Source: Streptomyces resistomycificus (lineage in GTDB: Bacteria > Actinomycetota > Actinomycetes > Streptomycetales > Streptomycetaceae). From it: 64,000 bases of DNA. Of the stretch, positions 33,432 through 42,084 are shown in pieces. How positions within the stretch are numbered: the stretch's first letter is position 1; each line of letters opens with the position of its first letter. The translations under genes and the position numbers were made by a program. Below the pieces are notes generated by a model, which was not told the origin of the DNA, ran no database searches, and was given only the letters and a program-made list of their open reading frames with translations. Location: positions 496,001-560,000 of the forward strand of contig NZ_KQ948989.1 in assembly GCF_001514265.1 (NCBI RefSeq). Direction: 5' to 3'.

Positions 33432-34934
33432 GTGATCCTGTTGAACGAACCCCGAACGCGTCACAGACGCCTGGGTGTTGCCGCCACGGCGGTCGGCCTG
33501 CTGGCCGCGCTGCTGACGGCCGGCCCGGCCGTCGCGACCCCCGACCCCGGGGACGCGCCGGCCACGAGCGAGGAGGTGTCCAGGAGTACCGAGGCGGAGG
33601 TCCGCGCGGCGATCGCCGGAGGCGAGATACCGGGCCAGGACGAGATCGTCCACTCCGCCAACATCGAGCACGTCGTCAACATCCCCAAGGACGTGCTGCC
33701 CGGCACCAATTCGGACCTCGCCTTCCAGGGGAAGTACGCCTTCTCCGGCAACTACGACGGCTTCCGCATCTTCGACATCAGCAACCCGAAGGCGCCGAAG
33801 ACCGTCTCGCAGGTCCTGTGCCCGGGCTCGCAGAACGACATATCCGTCTCCGGCGACCTGCTCTTCCTGTCCACCGACTCCTCGCGCAGCGACAGCAGTT
33901 GCAACAGCACCTCGCAGCCCGCGACCGAGAAGTCGTCGTGGGAGGGCATGAAGGTCTTCGACATCAGCGACAAGAGGAACCCGAAGTACGTCGCCGCCGT
34001 CGAGACCGCCTGCGGTTCGCACACCCACACGCTGGTGCCCGAGCGGCGCAACGTCTACGTCTACGTCTCCTCGTACTCGCCGAACGCCACCTACCCGGAC
34101 TGCAAGCCGCCGCACGACGGCATCTCCGTGATCAAGGTGCCGCGCAAGGCTCCCGAGAAGGCGGCGGTCGTGGGCTTCCCGGTGCTCTTCCCCGGTGAGG
34201 GCCCGGACGGCGGTGGCAACCCGGGCGGCCCGACCAACCCGGGCGTCTCCAAGACCACCGGCTGCCACGACATCACCGTGCTGCCGTCGAAGGACCTGGC
34301 CGCGGGCGCCTGCATGGGCGACGGCATTCTCTTCTCCATCAAGGACCCGGAGAACCCGAAGGTCATCGACCGGGTGCAGGACAACGTGAACTTCGCCTTC
34401 TGGCACTCGGCGACCTTCAACCAGAAGGCCGACAAGATCGTGTTCACCGACGAGCTGGGCGGCGGCGGAGCGGCCACCTGCAACGCGGAGATCGGCCCGA
34501 ACAAGGGCGCCGACGGCATCTACGACATCGTCGGCAGGGGTGAGCACCGCAAGCTCGTCTTCCGCAGCTACTTCAAGATCGACCGTCACCAGGCGGACGT
34601 CGAGGTCTGCGTGGCCCACAACGGCTCGATCATCCCGGTCAAGGGCAAGGACCTCATGGTCCAGGCCTGGTACCAGGGCGGCGTCTCCGTCTGGGACTTC
34701 ACCGACTCCTCCCGCCCGAAGGAGATCGCCTACTTCGAGCGCGGGCCGGTGAACACCGAGCGCCTCACGACCGCCGGCTCCTGGTCGGCGTACTACTACA
34801 ACGGCTACATCTACTCGAACGACATCGCCAAGGGCTTCGACGTTCTGAAGATCAACGACCGGCGTACCGACCCGGCGAAGCGGGTCCGTCTGGACGAACT
34901 CAACGTCCAGACGCAGCCGGACTACTTCGACTGA
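33432..34934 (+). CDS. Secreted LVIVD-repeat beta-propeller protein
   Basis: 500 residues from the GTG at 33432, with GGAGG before it. The signal peptide (about 1-36) is followed by propeller-like repeats: FSGNYDGFRIFDISNPKAPK, GDLLFLSTDSSRSDSSCNS, MKVFDISDKRNPKYVAAVE, GCHDITVLPSKDLAAGACMG and VSVWDFTDSSRPKEIAYFER. Several Cys pairs suggest disulfides. LVIVD proteins have no assigned activity. Its last 13 bases overlap the convergent TetR gene. It is divergent from the DUF305 lipoprotein. Confidence 0.88.
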   Translation: MILLNEPRTRHRRLGVAATAVGLLAALLTAGPAVATPDPGDAPATSEEVSRSTEAEVRAAIAGGEIPGQDEIVHSANIEHVVNIPKDVLPGTNSDLAFQGKYAFSGNYDGFRIFDISNPKAPKTVSQVLCPGSQNDISVSGDLLFLSTDSSRSDSSCNSTSQPATEKSSWEGMKVFDISDKRNPKYVAAVETACGSHTHTLVPERRNVYVYVSSYSPNATYPDCKPPHDGISVIKVPRKAPEKAAVVGFPVLFPGEGPDGGGNPGGPTNPGVSKTTGCHDITVLPSKDLAAGACMGDGILFSIKDPENPKVIDRVQDNVNFAFWHSATFNQKADKIVFTDELGGGGAATCNAEIGPNKGADGIYDIVGRGEHRKLVFRSYFKIDRHQADVEVCVAHNGSIIPVKGKDLMVQAWYQGGVSVWDFTDSSRPKEIAYFERGPVNTERLTTAGSWSAYYYNGYIYSNDIAKGFDVLKINDRRTDPAKRVRLDELNVQTQPDYFD

Positions 34935-35620
34935 GCCGCCTCCGGCCCGGGTCCGCACTCCGGTGCGGACCCGGTGGCGAAGAACCGTGACAGATCGCTG
35001 TCGCACGCCCCGTCGGACGCCGGCCCGGTGTCCGACGGGAACCCCAGCTCCCGGTCCAGCCGGTACCGCTTGAACAACTCGGCGCGCAGCACCGGCAGCG
35101 GCATCGGCACCCCCGGCACCAGGGCCGCGAACACCGAGCCCATCAACAAGGCGCGCAGGACGGCGTAGTCCGCCTCGACGTCCTCGGAGCCGTGCCGGGC
35201 CACGGTGTCCCGCAGGAGCCGGCCCAGGCGCTGCTGCTCCGGACACTGCACGAAGCCCTCGGCCTCCAGGATCCCGGCCATGTGCTGGCGCATCAGCACG
35301 GGCTGGTCACGCGTCAGGCCCAGGATCGCGTCGATGGCCCGGGCCATCCGCTCCCGGCCGTCCTCCGTACGCGGCTCGCGCTCCAGCGCCTCTTCCAGCG
35401 TGCGGTGCATCAACCGGTGCACGGCGGACTGCACGAGCCTGCGCTTGCCGGGAAAGTAGTACGACACCAGACCGCGCGCCGAGCCCGCCCTGTCGGCGAT
35501 GTCTGCGAGGGTCGTCGCCTCGTACCCGCGCTCGCTGACCAGCTCGACGGCCGCCTGCAGCAGCCGCTCCCGGGAACGCCGCCGCAACTCTTCGTTGACC
35601 GAGGCGCTGCGCGGGGACAT
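34922..35620 (-). CDS. TetR/AcrR family regulator
   Basis: 232 residues; ATG preceded by AGGAG. N-terminal HTH: RSRERLLQAAVELVSERGYE, TTLADIADRAGSARGLVSYY, FPGKRRLVQSAVHRLM. The ligand domain is helical with no clear assignment. A TGGCT-atc-AGCCA dyad lies 20 bp upstream of the start and next to a TATAGT -10 on the - strand, so it probably represses itself. The flanking genes point the other way or are distant, so its target is unknown. Confidence 0.9.
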   Translation of the reverse strand: MSPRSASVNEELRRRSRERLLQAAVELVSERGYEATTLADIADRAGSARGLVSYYFPGKRRLVQSAVHRLMHRTLEEALEREPRTEDGRERMARAIDAILGLTRDQPVLMRQHMAGILEAEGFVQCPEQQRLGRLLRDTVARHGSEDVEADYAVLRALLMGSVFAALVPGVPMPLPVLRAELFKRYRLDRELGFPSDTGPASDGACDSDLSRFFATGSAPECGPGPEAAQSK

Positions 35621-35640
35621 GCTGTAACTCCTGCGTTGAC

Positions 35641-35653
35641 TGGCTATCAGCCA
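35641..35653. promoter_or_regulatory. TetR autoregulatory dyad
   Basis: TGGCT-atc-AGCCA is a perfect 5-bp inverted repeat just upstream of the TetR gene. On the - strand TATAGT (about 35655-35660) precedes it, so it would cover the transcription start. Confidence 0.55.
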
Positions 35654-35781
35654 ACTATACTCAGGGCGTCCGGACCGGTTCCCGAAAGGGCCTGGTCAGG
35701 GCTGCCGCCGTCCTGGACGACGCGGGGGATCGTCCAGGACGGTCGCGCACACCCTGATGGTGGCCCCGGGCAACCTCGAGA

Positions 35782-36474
35782 TCAGCCCACCAGATCCAGC
35801 ACCGCCCGCAGCCCGTCCGGCCGTTCGGCCACCGGCAGGTGGTCCACGAAGTGCACCGAGCAGCCCAGGGCCGCGGCCCCGCCGTCCGCCCGCCGGTCGT
35901 CACCGACCATGAGCGTGTCCCGTGGGTCGACGTCCAGCGCGGCGCACGCGGTCGCGAACAGCCGGGCGTCGGGCTTCTGGATGCCGTGTTCGTAGGACAG
36001 GACGTAGGTGTCGACGTAGGGGTCGAGACCGTGCTCGCGGAACACCGGCCGCAGGTCCCAGCCGATGTTGCTGACCACACCGACGCGGATCCCGCGCTCG
36101 CGCAGCGTCCGGAGCACGTCGATGGCGTCCGGGTACGGCAGCCAGGCCGTCGGGGTCATGTGCCGGTCGTACAGCAGGTCGTACAACGCGGGGTCGGGGA
36201 GCGGTACTTGGCGGGCGACGCCGGTGTACGCGGCCCGGTGCAGCTCGGCACTCTTGTCGCGGATCTCCCAGACATGGGCGAGCTCGTCGGGGATCCGCTC
36301 GACGGGGTGGGTCCCGCCGGGGAGCGCGCCCACCCGGTCCAGGGCCTGCGCGGTCAGGTGGAACTCGGCGTCGGGGAGGGAGAGTTCGGCATCGGCCAGG
36401 ACGGCTCGCAGCCATGACTCGGTGGACTCGATACGAAACAGCGTTCCGGAGAAGTCGAACAACACAGCAGCCAT
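35782..36474 (-). CDS. HAD-IA family hydrolase
   Basis: 230 residues. Motif I FDFSGTLFRIEST has a Ser instead of the usual second Asp neighbour (DxSGT rather than DxDGT), which matters because the second Asp is the general acid of phosphatases. Motif II VGVVSNIGWDLRPV, motif III QKPDARLFATACAALD and motif IV MVGDDRRADGGAAALG are intact. Substrate unknown. It ends the run of - strand genes that begins at M56, with 9 bp to the zinc-ribbon gene upstream, so it is probably in that operon. Confidence 0.88.
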   Translation of the reverse strand: MAAVLFDFSGTLFRIESTESWLRAVLADAELSLPDAEFHLTAQALDRVGALPGGTHPVERIPDELAHVWEIRDKSAELHRAAYTGVARQVPLPDPALYDLLYDRHMTPTAWLPYPDAIDVLRTLRERGIRVGVVSNIGWDLRPVFREHGLDPYVDTYVLSYEHGIQKPDARLFATACAALDVDPRDTLMVGDDRRADGGAAALGCSVHFVDHLPVAERPDGLRAVLDLVG

Positions 36475-36483
36475 GCGGTGATC

Positions 36484-36999
36484 CTAAGAGGCGATGTTCC
36501 ACGCCGAGGGAAGATCGCTGCCGCAGAACACACAGACGAAGTCGCCCTCACGCACCACGGAGCACTCGTGGCACCGCTCGCACCGCCGGAACACGACCTC
36601 GTGCGTGAAACCGCCGGGGTGCTCGACGCCCAGGCCGTCCAGGGCGCGGGCCACGGCGTGCCAGGAACCGAGGTCGGGGCAGTAGCCGGTGGACTGGTTG
36701 GTGACCTCCCGGACCGTCCAGCGCCCGAAGGCACGGTCGAAGCCCATCTCGCCGGCGGCCAGGACCTCGCCGCCGCCCGCGCACGCCACGTGCTCGCTTC
36801 TGCGGGGCGCGAGCCGCAGCAGACCGTCCGGGGCGACGACGAAGGTGAACGGCTCTCCGCTCTCGGCCGCCCCGCGTCCGGACAGCCAGACGTCCAGGTC
36901 GGCGGTGTCGCGCAGCACCCGGGCCGCGGTGTGCGGCCCCGCCGCCGCCCGCAGCTCGGGCGGACCGACGTAGGGGTAGCGGCGTGCGGGGGTGCTCAC
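36484..36999 (-). CDS. Zinc-ribbon protein of unknown function
   Basis: 171 residues. The GTG at 36999 overlaps the stop of the PAP2 gene by 4 bases, so translation is coupled. Most of the protein is unrecognised (VGPPELRAAAGPHTAARVL, EPFTFVVAPDGLLRLAPRR, YCPDLGSWHAVARALDGLG). The C-terminus has two CxxC knuckles (RRCERCHECSVV and FVCVFCGSDLP) that should bind zinc. I do not recognise the family beyond Streptomyces hypothetical proteins. Confidence 0.8.
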   Translation of the reverse strand: MSTPARRYPYVGPPELRAAAGPHTAARVLRDTADLDVWLSGRGAAESGEPFTFVVAPDGLLRLAPRRSEHVACAGGGEVLAAGEMGFDRAFGRWTVREVTNQSTGYCPDLGSWHAVARALDGLGVEHPGGFTHEVVFRRCERCHECSVVREGDFVCVFCGSDLPSAWNIAS

Positions 37000-37667
37000 G
37001 GGCGCAGGCGCTTGTGGACCGTCACCGCCAGCGCCACGACCATCGCGCCAAGGAGCCAGCCGCCGACCACGTCCGAGGGCCAGTGCACGCCCAGCCACAC
37101 GCGGGTCAGGCCGACGCCGACGACGGAGATCACGGTCACGGCCAGAGCCGTACGCCACCACACCCGGCCGGCGCCGTGACGGCGCAGCAGCCACAGCAGG
37201 AGGCCGCACACGACCGTCGCGGTCAGGGCGTGGCCGGAGGGGAAGGCGCTGTAGTGGGCCGAGTCGACCGGGTCGGGCCAGACGGGCCGCGGGCGCCCGA
37301 CGGCGGCCTTCATGGCCTGCTGGAGCAGGCTGCCCAGCAGGCAGGTCGCCGCCAGCCAGCCGGCCGTCCACCAGGCCGCACGCCGCCACACCAGCCACAC
37401 CACGACGACCGCGCACAGGATGCGCATCGTCCAGGGGTCCCAGACCCAGTCCGTCAGGATGCGGAACGCCTGCGTGACGTCCGGGTCGTCCACGGCCCAG
37501 CGGTGGGTGGTCCGGGAGATGTCGCCGTCCAGGCTGAACAGAGGGCGCCACTCGGCGGCGACCAACGCGAGCAGCAGCACGGAGCACAGCGCGAGGATGC
37601 CTGCGGCGCGGGCGGCGCGGCGGTGCGCCGGCGGGCGGGGCGGGGAGTCGACGGGCGGGGTGTGCAT
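36996..37667 (-). CDS. PAP2-family phosphatase
   Basis: 223 residues from the ATG at 37667. Six membrane helices. The three acid-phosphatase motifs are present: KAAVGRPRPVWP, SAFPSGHALTATV and TRVWLGVHWPSDVVGGWLLG. Such proteins dephosphorylate undecaprenyl pyrophosphate, phosphatidic acid or related lipids at the membrane. It is the first gene of a coupled set with the zinc-ribbon protein and the HAD hydrolase. No strong ribosome site is visible. Confidence 0.9.
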   Translation of the reverse strand: MHTPPVDSPPRPPAHRRAARAAGILALCSVLLLALVAAEWRPLFSLDGDISRTTHRWAVDDPDVTQAFRILTDWVWDPWTMRILCAVVVVWLVWRRAAWWTAGWLAATCLLGSLLQQAMKAAVGRPRPVWPDPVDSAHYSAFPSGHALTATVVCGLLLWLLRRHGAGRVWWRTALAVTVISVVGVGLTRVWLGVHWPSDVVGGWLLGAMVVALAVTVHKRLRP

Positions 37668-37819
37668 GCAGAGATACTCGCCGAACGAAGGGGCGGGAAG
37701 CGAATTCCGGGAGACCTCGTGGCGAAATCGAGGCAACCTCGGGGTGGCTTCGGGGTGGGGGTGTGAGGTGCGGACGGTGGGGGACTTCGGGGTGTGGGGT
37801 GGGAGTGGCTGGGAGTGCG

Positions 37820-37981
37820 GGAGTGGCTCAACGTGAGGGAGTGGTCCAACGTGAGGGAGTGGCTGGGGTGACTGCCCGGCACCTCGACGACTACCTCAGC
37901 CCGCTACCTCAGTCCACCACCTCAGTCCACCTGCCCACTACCTCTGCCCACTACCTCTGCCCGCCACCTCAGCCCACCACC
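37820..37981. repeat. Low-complexity repeats in a 314-bp gene-free stretch
   Basis: Two arrays lie side by side between the PAP2 and M56 genes: an 18-bp unit ggagtggctcaacgtgag in two near-perfect copies plus a partial third (37820-37864), and about seven loose copies of a 14-15-bp unit resembling ctacctcagtccac (37889-37990). The second runs into the 3' end of the M56 gene. No gene is visible in 37668-37981. Confidence 0.7.
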
Positions 37982-38914
37982 TCACCCCAGCGCCCGCAGC
38001 CCCGGGACGAACGCCACCAGCACCGGGACGACCGGCACCAGCGCGGCCGTAGCCGTCAGCCTTACTCGGCGGGCCGTCGTGAGGCGGTCCGGGGGTGTGA
38101 GCAGCCGGTGGACCCGCTGCGGCACATGGGCCTGTGGGGTCGGGGAGGGGCCGAACACGCCCCGGTCCTCGTTGAGTTCGACCAGGGCGAGCGCGGTCGT
38201 CAGCCGGCCGAAACGGCGGGAGGCCATGTCGTCGGCGGCGAGTTCGACCAGCCGGTGCATCTCGTCGCGGAACGCGGCGAAGACGGGGACCTGTGGGAAA
38301 CCGCCGGCCAGCGCGGCCGAACAGTGCAGAAGCCAGTCGTGCCGGGCCTGCGCGTGACCCTCCTCGTGGGCGACGAGCGCGTCCAGCTGCCGGCCCTTCA
38401 GGCGGCGCATCGCGGCCGTCGTGATGACGAGGCGGGGTGTGGCGCCCGGCAGCCACCAGGCGTCGGACCGCTCACCCTCCAGGACCACGAGTCGGCCGCC
38501 GGGCTCCTCGCCGGGCAACACCGGGGACCGGAGCAGGAGTTCGGCCCGGCGCGACCGACGCCGGGTACGCGCCCGTGCGACCTCACGGACCAGCATCACC
38601 GCGCTCCACACCCCGCCGCACGCGAGCGTCAACGCCGTCGTCGCGGCCCACGGCTCGGCCGTACCGAGCGCGTACGCCTCCGCCACGACTCGCGGCGCCG
38701 GGGCGAACACCCGCCCGCGCACCGCCTGCCAGGCACTCGCCGCGCTGAGGGTCATCGACAGGGCGCAGCACACCAGTACGGCCGCCACCACGCACTGCCA
38801 CACCCACAGGGCGAGCACCGGTTCGCGGTCCGCCCAGTCGGCCCGGGCCAGCAGCCGGGGGGCCACGACGGCCGTGAGGGCGCCGAGCAGCAACAGTGCC
38901 GCGGGGAGCATCAT
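37982..38914 (-). CDS. M56-family membrane metallopeptidase
   Basis: 310 residues with about four membrane helices (two at the N-terminus, one near 95-110, one at the C-terminus). The gluzincin motif is HEEGH (H183, E184, H187) followed by ARHDWLLHC, with a third ligand in ELAADDMASRRFG. This is the fold of BlaR1/MecR1 sensor proteases. Such genes usually sit next to a BlaI/CopY repressor that the protease cleaves; none is present nearby, so its target is unknown. Confidence 0.9.
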   Translation of the reverse strand: MMLPAALLLLGALTAVVAPRLLARADWADREPVLALWVWQCVVAAVLVCCALSMTLSAASAWQAVRGRVFAPAPRVVAEAYALGTAEPWAATTALTLACGGVWSAVMLVREVARARTRRRSRRAELLLRSPVLPGEEPGGRLVVLEGERSDAWWLPGATPRLVITTAAMRRLKGRQLDALVAHEEGHAQARHDWLLHCSAALAGGFPQVPVFAAFRDEMHRLVELAADDMASRRFGRLTTALALVELNEDRGVFGPSPTPQAHVPQRVHRLLTPPDRLTTARRVRLTATAALVPVVPVLVAFVPGLRALG

Positions 38915-39057
38915 GGGAGCACCCTATGAGCGCCGTGCCCCCGCAGGTACGGCCCGTGGCGCGAAGTGACGCAGGCAACGGTCGCCCACGGCCCGGCGCG
39001 CGACCGGTGTCGACGCGCGACCAGCCCCCGGGCGCGCGGCCAACCGGTGCCGACGCG

Positions 39058-39588
39058 TCACAGGGTCAGCAGCATCCCCAGCATCCCGATCCCCATCGAC
39101 AGCCGGCACGCCCGCGCCACCTCAGGACGGTCGCCCCACCCGACGGCCCCGCCACCGGCGGCGACGGGCACCAGCCGCAGGCCGGACAGCAGCACGTACC
39201 CGGTGAAGTAGAGGAGCAGCGCACCGGTCAGCGCCGGGATCCCGGCGCCGCCGTGGTGGCCTGGGGAGGTGGCCATCACCACCGCCATGTAGACCATGGC
39301 CGAGGCGCCCACGAGATGGTGCAGGTGGTGGGCGCTCGCCCGGGCCGCCCACAGCGCGCGCAGCGCCGCCGCGCCGAACACGACGGCGTAGGCGGGCCAG
39401 GCCCACGACGGCGGGGTGAACACCGCCGCGGGCACGGCCATCGCGGCCATGCCGAAGCCCATCAGCGCCTCGCCGCCCGCGGCCCGACGCTGTTCCTCGA
39501 CGCTGCTGCGCATCCGCAGCAGGCAGTACGCCCCGGTCGCCGCGCACAGCGCCACCAGCAGCCAGCCGGGCGAAGCCGGTCCGTGCAC
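39058..39588 (-). CDS. DUF5134 membrane protein
   Basis: 176 residues from the GTG at 39588, which has GGAGGTGGGC directly upstream. Five or six hydrophobic helices, with His-rich loops (SAHHLHHLVGASAMVYMAV and SPGHHGGAGIP) that could bind a metal or haem. This is the pattern of the actinobacterial DUF5134 family. Function unknown. It is 143 bp from the M56 gene on the same strand. The gap between them is G+C-rich with a partial direct repeat (accggtgycgacgcg). Confidence 0.82.
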   Translation of the reverse strand: MHGPASPGWLLVALCAATGAYCLLRMRSSVEEQRRAAGGEALMGFGMAAMAVPAAVFTPPSWAWPAYAVVFGAAALRALWAARASAHHLHHLVGASAMVYMAVVMATSPGHHGGAGIPALTGALLLYFTGYVLLSGLRLVPVAAGGGAVGWGDRPEVARACRLSMGIGMLGMLLTL

Positions 39589-39709
39589 GCCCACCTCCCC
39601 GCTCGACCCGCTAGACGGTCGGTCAAGGAATGCCCTGGTCATGCGGCGCGCAAGCAAGCGCAAGGGTGTACATGGGGAGCATTCGACGGAGCACGACAGG
39701 TGAGAGTAG

Positions 39710-39739
39710 GTGCTTTACGAGTAAAACACCTGCTAATCT
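39710..39739 (+). promoter_or_regulatory. MarR-type operator and probable leaderless promoter
   Basis: GTGcTTTAC-ga-GTAAAaCAC (39710-39729) is a 20-bp dyad with one mismatched pair. TAATCT (39734-39739) is a plausible -10 and would start transcription at about 39746, next to the ATG at 39747, where no ribosome site exists. A MarR regulator is the second gene of this operon. Confidence 0.55.
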
Positions 39740-39746
39740 TATCGGA

Positions 39747-41432
39747 ATGAGCCGTACGCCCCCCGCCCCGCACGCCGACGCCCCGCCCGTCCGCCGCCTC
39801 CCGCTGGCCGGCGTACTGCGTCTCGGCCGCCCCTCCGACATCTGGTTCAAGCCCGCCCTGAGCGTGGTCGTCGCGGTCGCGCCGCCCAACCTGCTCCTGC
39901 TGGTCCTCGGCCGCCTCGACCTGGCGATGTACACGATGGCCGGGTCCCTGTGCGCGCTCTACGCCCACAACCGCCCCTACGTCGCACGGGCCCGCGTCCT
40001 CGCATGGGTGGTCCTCGGCATGATCGGCGGCCTCGCCGTGGCCCTGCTCGCGGCAGCGCTGACGAGCGACGCCGTCGTCCTGGTCGCCGTCGGGGCCGTC
40101 CTGGCCGCCGTACAGAAGGTGCTGTGCGACGCCACCCGGGTCGGCCCGCCCGGCAACGTGGTCCTCACCTTCATCAGTTCCGCCGCCCTGTTCGCGCCCC
40201 AGACCCTCGGGCAGATCCCGGCCCATCTGGCGCTGGCCGCCGTGGCGGGCGTCTGGGCCTGGCTCGTCGGCATGGCGCCCGGCCTGCTGCGGCCGCACGG
40301 CCCCGAGCGGCGCGCCACCGCACACGCCCTGACCGCGGCGGCCGGGTACGCGGTCACCCGGGGCGCCGGCGCGGGGCACGCCAAGGCCCGTACCGCCGCG
40401 GCCGCCGCCGTGCAGGCCGCCTGGCAGTCGCTGCTGTCCGCCGGTGCCCCCACAGCGACCCGGCGCTCACTCGAACGGCTCGTCGTGCGCGCCGAGGTCG
40501 CCCTCGCGGCGCCCTCGGACACGGACCCGGAGAGGCTGCGCGCCTGGGCACGCGACCTGCGCGGCACCGGTCCCGTCCCGCGGACCGGACAGCTGCCGAC
40601 CGAGAGCGACGAACTCCTCGGCGTGGACGAGGAGTTCGCCGCCCCCGTCCGGCCGTGGTGGAGCCGGCTCGGCCCGCTGGCCCCGCTCGCCGTCCGCACC
40701 GCCCTCGGCTGCGCCCTCGCCGGGTACGCCTCCCTCGCGCTCGGTGTGGGCCGCCCCTACTGGGCCCTGGTCACCGCCGCCTCGCTCTACCAGGCCAACC
40801 TCACCCTGACCTGGAGCCGGGGCGTCCAGCGTGTCGTCGGCAACCTCCTCGGCGTCCTTCTCTTCGCCGCCGTGGTACCGCTGGCCCACCTCGGGCCCGC
40901 GGCCCTGGTCCTGTGCTGCCTGGCCTTCAACTTCGGCGCGGAGGCCCTGATCAGCCGGAACTACTGGCTCGGCAGCGTCTGCGTGACCCCGATGGCCCTG
41001 CTCATCACCGAGTTCGCCGGGTACCAGCGGCCCGGCCTGCTGATCGCCGAGCGGATGGTGGACACCGCCGTCGGCGCCCTGGTCGGCTTCGTCGCGGCCG
41101 TCGCCGTCACCAACCGGCGCGCGGGCGACCGTGTCGAGCAGACGCTGACCGACCTCGAGCGCTCCCGCGAGCGTGCCGCCCGCCTCCTCGCGGAGCCGCA
41201 CCCCGCCCCCGGGTCCCTGGAAACCGCCCGCCGCGGCCTCGCCACCGCCCTCGTCGACCTGCGTGCCACCGTCGAGGCCGCATCCGGCGAATGGTGGCAG
41301 CGTGCCCTGCCCCACGAGAGGGTCGTGCTCGCCGAACAGTCCGGACACCGTACGCTCGCGGCGACGGTACGGCGCCAGGGACTGCACCTGGACCTGCCCA
41401 CGGACCAGGCGACGGAGGACGTACGGCCATGA
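39747..41432 (+). CDS. FUSC family membrane transporter
   Basis: 561 residues. Two membrane blocks (about 30-165 and 310-445) surround a soluble middle and are followed by a helical tail. Typical stretches: SVVVAVAPPNLLLLVLGRLD, LCALYAHNRPYVARARVLA, GVGRPYWALVTAASLYQANL and NYWLGSVCVTPMALLITEF. It is expected to export aromatic or other toxic compounds. It ends with an ATGA overlap with the MarR gene, so the transporter and its probable repressor are translated together. Confidence 0.88.
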   Translation: MSRTPPAPHADAPPVRRLPLAGVLRLGRPSDIWFKPALSVVVAVAPPNLLLLVLGRLDLAMYTMAGSLCALYAHNRPYVARARVLAWVVLGMIGGLAVALLAAALTSDAVVLVAVGAVLAAVQKVLCDATRVGPPGNVVLTFISSAALFAPQTLGQIPAHLALAAVAGVWAWLVGMAPGLLRPHGPERRATAHALTAAAGYAVTRGAGAGHAKARTAAAAAVQAAWQSLLSAGAPTATRRSLERLVVRAEVALAAPSDTDPERLRAWARDLRGTGPVPRTGQLPTESDELLGVDEEFAAPVRPWWSRLGPLAPLAVRTALGCALAGYASLALGVGRPYWALVTAASLYQANLTLTWSRGVQRVVGNLLGVLLFAAVVPLAHLGPAALVLCCLAFNFGAEALISRNYWLGSVCVTPMALLITEFAGYQRPGLLIAERMVDTAVGALVGFVAAVAVTNRRAGDRVEQTLTDLERSRERAARLLAEPHPAPGSLETARRGLATALVDLRATVEAASGEWWQRALPHERVVLAEQSGHRTLAATVRRQGLHLDLPTDQATEDVRP

Positions 41433-41971
41433 CGGCGAGCAGCGGAGCGGGCGTGCCCGGCGCGACGAGGAGCGACACCGTCGCCACGGTGGTCCGGCAG
41501 TGGGAGGCCGTCCACCCCGATCTCGACACCGGGCCGATGGAGATCATCGGCCGCGTCAACCGCTGTGCCGCACTCCTCCAGCAGGCCGAGGACGCCCCGC
41601 TGCGCCGGGCCGGCCTCAGCCGCCCCGAGTTCGACCTGCTGGGCGCCCTACGCCGCACCGGTCACGAACTCACCCCCGGCGACCTGGCCCGCGAGACCTT
41701 CTCCTCCGGCGCCGCCGTCACCAAACGCGTCAAGGCCCTGACCGAACGCGGTCTGGTCGAACGCCGCGGCGACACCCGCGACCGCCGCGTCGCCCACCTG
41801 CGCCTCACGGACGCCGGACGCGATCTGGTCGACGGCCTCCTGCCCGAGCAGCTCGCCTATGAGACCAGTGTCCTGTCCGGCATGGACCCGGCCGAGCAGG
41901 ACGGGCTGGCGGTACTGCTCTCCGCGTTGCTCGGCAGGCTGGAGGGCCGTCTCGGAGCGCCGCGCCCCTGA
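41429..41971 (+). CDS. MarR family regulator
   Basis: 180 residues; the ATG overlaps the FUSC stop by 4 bases. Winged helix: APLRRAGLSRPEFDLLGALR, LTPGDLARETFSSGAAVTKR, VKALTERGLVERRGDTRDRR (wing with the conserved DxRDRR). MarR proteins are usually relieved by phenolic ligands, which fits the exporter it is coupled to. The 20-bp dyad before the FUSC gene is the obvious binding site (inference). Confidence 0.92.
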   Translation: MTASSGAGVPGATRSDTVATVVRQWEAVHPDLDTGPMEIIGRVNRCAALLQQAEDAPLRRAGLSRPEFDLLGALRRTGHELTPGDLARETFSSGAAVTKRVKALTERGLVERRGDTRDRRVAHLRLTDAGRDLVDGLLPEQLAYETSVLSGMDPAEQDGLAVLLSALLGRLEGRLGAPRP

Positions 41972-42003
41972 GCGGGCCGGAAGTTTCGAAAGCCCGCAGG
42001 CCA

Positions 42004-42042
42004 TTGACGTGAGCGGCGCCTGGTTCCTACGTTCGACCAGGC
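42004..42042 (+). promoter_or_regulatory. Promoter with dyad before the CBM-rich gene
   Basis: TTGACG (42004-42009), an 18-base spacer and TACGTT (42028-42033) make a sigma-70-like promoter. GCCTGGT-n11-ACCAGGC (42018-42024, 42036-42042) is a perfect 7-bp dyad that straddles the -10. Just before it, gcgggc/gcccgc (41972-41977 and 41992-41997) may end the FUSC-MarR transcript. Confidence 0.5.
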
Positions 42043-42084
42043 CGGTTCGGATCATCGATCGGCGTACGACATACCGGACGAAAG

